A DNA stretch of 64,000 nt from Rhynchopus sp. YZ270_cl-10 (Eukaryota; Euglenozoa; Diplonemea; Diplonemida; Diplonemidae), in the NCBI GenBank assembly GCA_964035575.1, contig OZ037861.1, positions 1,178,001-1,242,000 on the forward strand, given 5' to 3'. The notes under the pieces are model-generated. The model searched no databases, was not told the origin of the DNA, and saw only the letters and a list, made by a program, of their open reading frames with translations. The translations under genes were made by a program, and so were the position numbers. Positions 61,605-64,000 of the stretch are shown one piece after another; positions within the stretch are counted from its first letter, which is position 1, and every line of letters begins with the position of its first letter.

Positions 61605-61872
61605 CAGTGCGCCTAGGAAACGGTCAACGTTTCCCAAAAGGAAACGTTGACGTTTCCCAGATTCTTGGGAAACGTTGAGGAAACGCTAAAGAAACGTTGC
61701 AAGGGGTTTTCTTTAGTTAACACATAGTATTTGACAAAACGCTCAAGACCCTCGCGAAAAGTCGCACGTCTGTGTATCCCCTCCCCGCTTGTTTTCTCCT
61801 CTCTCTTTTCTCCCCCGTTCTCCGACGCTTTCTGCACTTCAGACAAACACATTTATACCGTAGATTTGCATA

Positions 61873-63814
61873 ATGCCCAAAAGGAAGGCGGATGACGCGT
61901 GGGACTACGTGAAAGTTGTGGAAGGTGCAGGGACAAAGCTCCGGAAGGTGGAGTGCACCTTTTGTGATAAGAAATTCTCAGTGTCGTCTGCGGGGAGGAT
62001 CAAAGAACACCTCCTTGGGAAGGGGTCGTCAGTGACTGCGTGCTCCCCAAAAGACGACAAGAAGGATGAGTTTGAAATAGCAAAAGCGAAGTTGCAGAAC
62101 ACAGAGGCGAAGGTAACGCAGCAGAAGGACAACAAACAAACGTCGCTAGACCCCTTTCTCACACGCGTAACCACCAAGATCGAAGCCATGCAGAGTATTA
62201 GGGACTTCTTCTACGAAGAGTGCATTCCCTTCCGGAAAGCAAAGAGCCGCTCATTCATGACGTTAGTCATGATGTTGTCGCGGATGTCTCAATCTGAGGC
62301 ATCCGAGTTCAAGCCGCCATCCCCCGACGACCTTGCAGGCGAACTACTGCAGGAGTACGTCGCAGAGATGGACAAACTCTGCGAAAAGGGCATGCTTGCC
62401 GAAGCAAAGTTCGGGCTGTCGTTATTGTCGGACGGCTGGACTGATTGCAACGACAGGTCCATCTTTAACGGGATCGTGAGTACGTCCACATCGACGTACT
62501 ATGTGGATAACAAGACGAGCAAGAGAAAAACTATGGCCGCGATCGCAGACTATATCTGCTCCCTTCCTGTGCTTATCCCCGAGGAGGTAAGGTCGAAGCT
62601 GATACACATTTGTGTTGATGGGGCATGCAAGGAGGCCCTCCCCTTAATTCGAGCCCGGGTTGAGAAGGTGTTAACGTCTGTTTGTGTTCTCCACACCTAT
62701 GATCTTCTTTTAGAAGATCTAGGTGACTCCTCCAAAGCGAGCACAAAGGAAGAATTCAAATTCTTCAATGAAGTCGTGCACAAAGCTACGGCGTTGGCGA
62801 AGTGGGTGAAGACACGCCAGCGCTTGGTCACACTTCTTGAGGAGAGGTCCGACAAGAGGCTGCTGCTACCTGTGGACACTCGCTTTGGAAGCTTTTTTAT
62901 CATGATGCAACGGTTGCTGGACTTGAAAGGGCCGCTGCGTGAGATGTTTGCTGGTGAAGGCTTTGGCGAGTGGAAGGCTCAGCTAAGGAGTGCGGATGCG
63001 AAGGCCACAGCTACCGAATGGGCGTCGGTTGTGCTCCAGGACGCCTTCTGGAAGAAGCTGGAGGGGGCGTGGCACATTGGAGATGTGATCTTCACCGTGT
63101 TGAAGCGTTACGACAACGACGACGCGTCGGGGAACAGCGCTTCCGTGGAGTACGTGAAGGAGGGTTTCGCCGAGCTGAAGAAGAACATCGAAGCGCTACC
63201 CATAACTCAATTCCTCACGGCAGCACGTAAGCAAAAAATTGCAGACAGGGTGAACACCAGATGGAAATACGTTGCAGCCCCCATCCACAACGCGGCACAT
63301 GCACTGTCACCAACATTCCGCCTGACAGCGAGGGATGACGATGAGTCTAAAGCAGGGCTGAAGGTATGTATGGCAGGTGACCTTCGCATAATCTGCTTTA
63401 CTACAGGAGGCGCTGCTGCGGTATTATGATGAAGAGAAAGCACTGCAAGCTTTGGAAGAGTACGAAAACTGGAGCACGCAAAATTTCGGTGTACTAGAAG
63501 AAAAGGCGATCGCGTCGAAGTGGGGTGGACACAAGTGGTGGTCCATGTTCGGAGCAGAATGGCCTCTGCTCAAAGAGCTGGCAACAATCATGCTCGCTCA
63601 AACTTCATCTGTTGGTGCGGCTGAGAGAGGTTGGAGCTGCTACGGCGACGTAAAAACCAGGAAGCGCAATGGGTTGTCAGCCAGCACGGCTGACAAACTT
63701 ACACGCATTCTGTACAACAAGAGGAACACGTCCACCACCCACGTCGTGGCCGGTTACTGGGAGCTTGACGAGGTGGTGCTAGGAGACGACAGTGTGGATG
63801 GAATCGAAGGATGA
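61873..63814 (+). CDS. hAT-family transposase with BED finger (two exons)
   Basis: Exons 61873-63363 and 63407-63814 join in phase 0 to 632 residues, normal for the family. A BED zinc finger lies at about residues 8-58 (CTFCDKKFS with downstream H). The DUF659-type core (about 180-340) has the strand LSLLSDGWTDCNDRSIFNGI and ICVDGA, where family catalytic aspartates lie. The C-terminal dimerisation domain (about 540-610) includes WWSMFGAEWPLLKELATIML and SVGAAERGWS. It would bind element ends through the finger and move the element by cut and paste. The frame is intact, and the gene is preceded by a pyrimidine-rich leader with cttcag about 37 bases before the ATG. The family call is firm; activity is inference. 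Confidence 0.9.
63364..63406 (+). other. 43-bp intron in the hAT transposase
   Basis: GTATGT donor and CTACAG acceptor. Without removal the frame stops shortly after; with removal the C-terminal dimerisation domain follows in frame. Very short for a spliceosomal intron and much shorter than the 175-bp intron in the GH18 gene. Confidence 0.8.
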
Positions 63815-64000
63815 TTTTTTTTTTGTTTTTTTTTGTTTTTTTTTACGTTCTTTGTTTTCATTGTGTTTTTTTCCTGTTGAAACTGCGCATTTTCAACACC
63901 TACTTTTTTGTCTTTGTTGGTATCCAATAAAGAACCCCAGGTAGGTTGACCTCAAAAAAAAATCTCAGCGACTTGTTTTTTCTTGGGTGGGGTTGTAACA

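Larger units (their letters stand above)
61605..64000 (+). mobile_element. hAT transposon, left part (right end outside window)
   Basis: Begins with cagtgcgcctaggaaacg, a CAGTG-type hAT end, followed by subterminal repeats of ggaaacg(tt) on both strands (61617-61700). It carries an intact two-exon transposase and an AATAAA at 63926. No complementary right end appears before 64000. The 8-bp flank on the left would be ccctaggg. Confidence 0.75.

Noticed and set aside
1-64000. Reverse transcriptase, integrase or capsid-bearing elements
   Set aside because: I looked for the usual motifs in the open frames and found none; only a small tyrosine-recombinase fossil at 24920-25117 is reported.

Overview
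This window comes from a unicellular eukaryote (protist-type) nuclear genome. Supporting signs are spliceosomal GT-AG introns (9573-9747; 63364-63406), eukaryotic domain architectures, many transposons, GC-rich coding islands in AT-rich, homopolymer-rich spacer, and no operons, tRNA or rRNA genes that I can recognise. TAA, TAG and TGA all end plausible genes, so the code looks standard. I cannot assign a phylum from the sequence alone. No retrovirus, LTR element or Polinton was recognised; one small tyrosine-recombinase fossil is present.

Layout. 0-2.8 kb: small foldback elements, then an apparently complete Tc1/mariner element with a DD37E transposase. 3.3-13.3 kb: a very large NLR-like receptor (predicted myristoylation site, ankyrin, ADP-ribosyltransferase, NACHT, pentapeptide-like region, 14 WD40 repeats), a two-exon di-N-acetylchitobiase-like GH18 gene, and a WD40 protein with a possible ubiquitin-like head. 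13.3-21.7 kb: MITEs, a minus-strand hypothetical ORF, a TauE/SafE-type transporter with SAM domains inserted between its halves, and a three-copy tandem repeat. 21.8-25.1 kb: a GT61 glycosyltransferase with a possible distant last exon and a tyrosine-recombinase fossil. 27.8-30.8 kb: two LRR proteins of different types, one with a possible ubiquitin-like head. 30.8-43 kb: gene-poor, AT-rich, full of a dispersed hairpin motif and TIR elements, including a non-autonomous hAT with an exact 8-bp target duplication. 43.4-49.8 kb: a 1549-residue receptor-type nucleotidyl-cyclase-like protein flanked by minus-strand coding remnants. 50-61 kb: minisatellites and three consecutive giant foldback elements. 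61.6-64 kb: the left part of a hAT transposon with a two-exon transposase; its right end lies outside the window.

How it fits together. The host genes include several proteins built from repeat sensor domains (WD40, two LRR types, ankyrin) joined to signalling or possible ubiquitin-like modules, together with a membrane cyclase-like receptor. The NLR-like gene has the layout expected of an intracellular sensor with an ADP-ribosylating output. An identical 86-bp sequence lies shortly upstream of both genes with a possible ubiquitin-like head. The rest is dominated by small DNA transposons, MITEs and foldback elements, some carrying short exon-like passengers.
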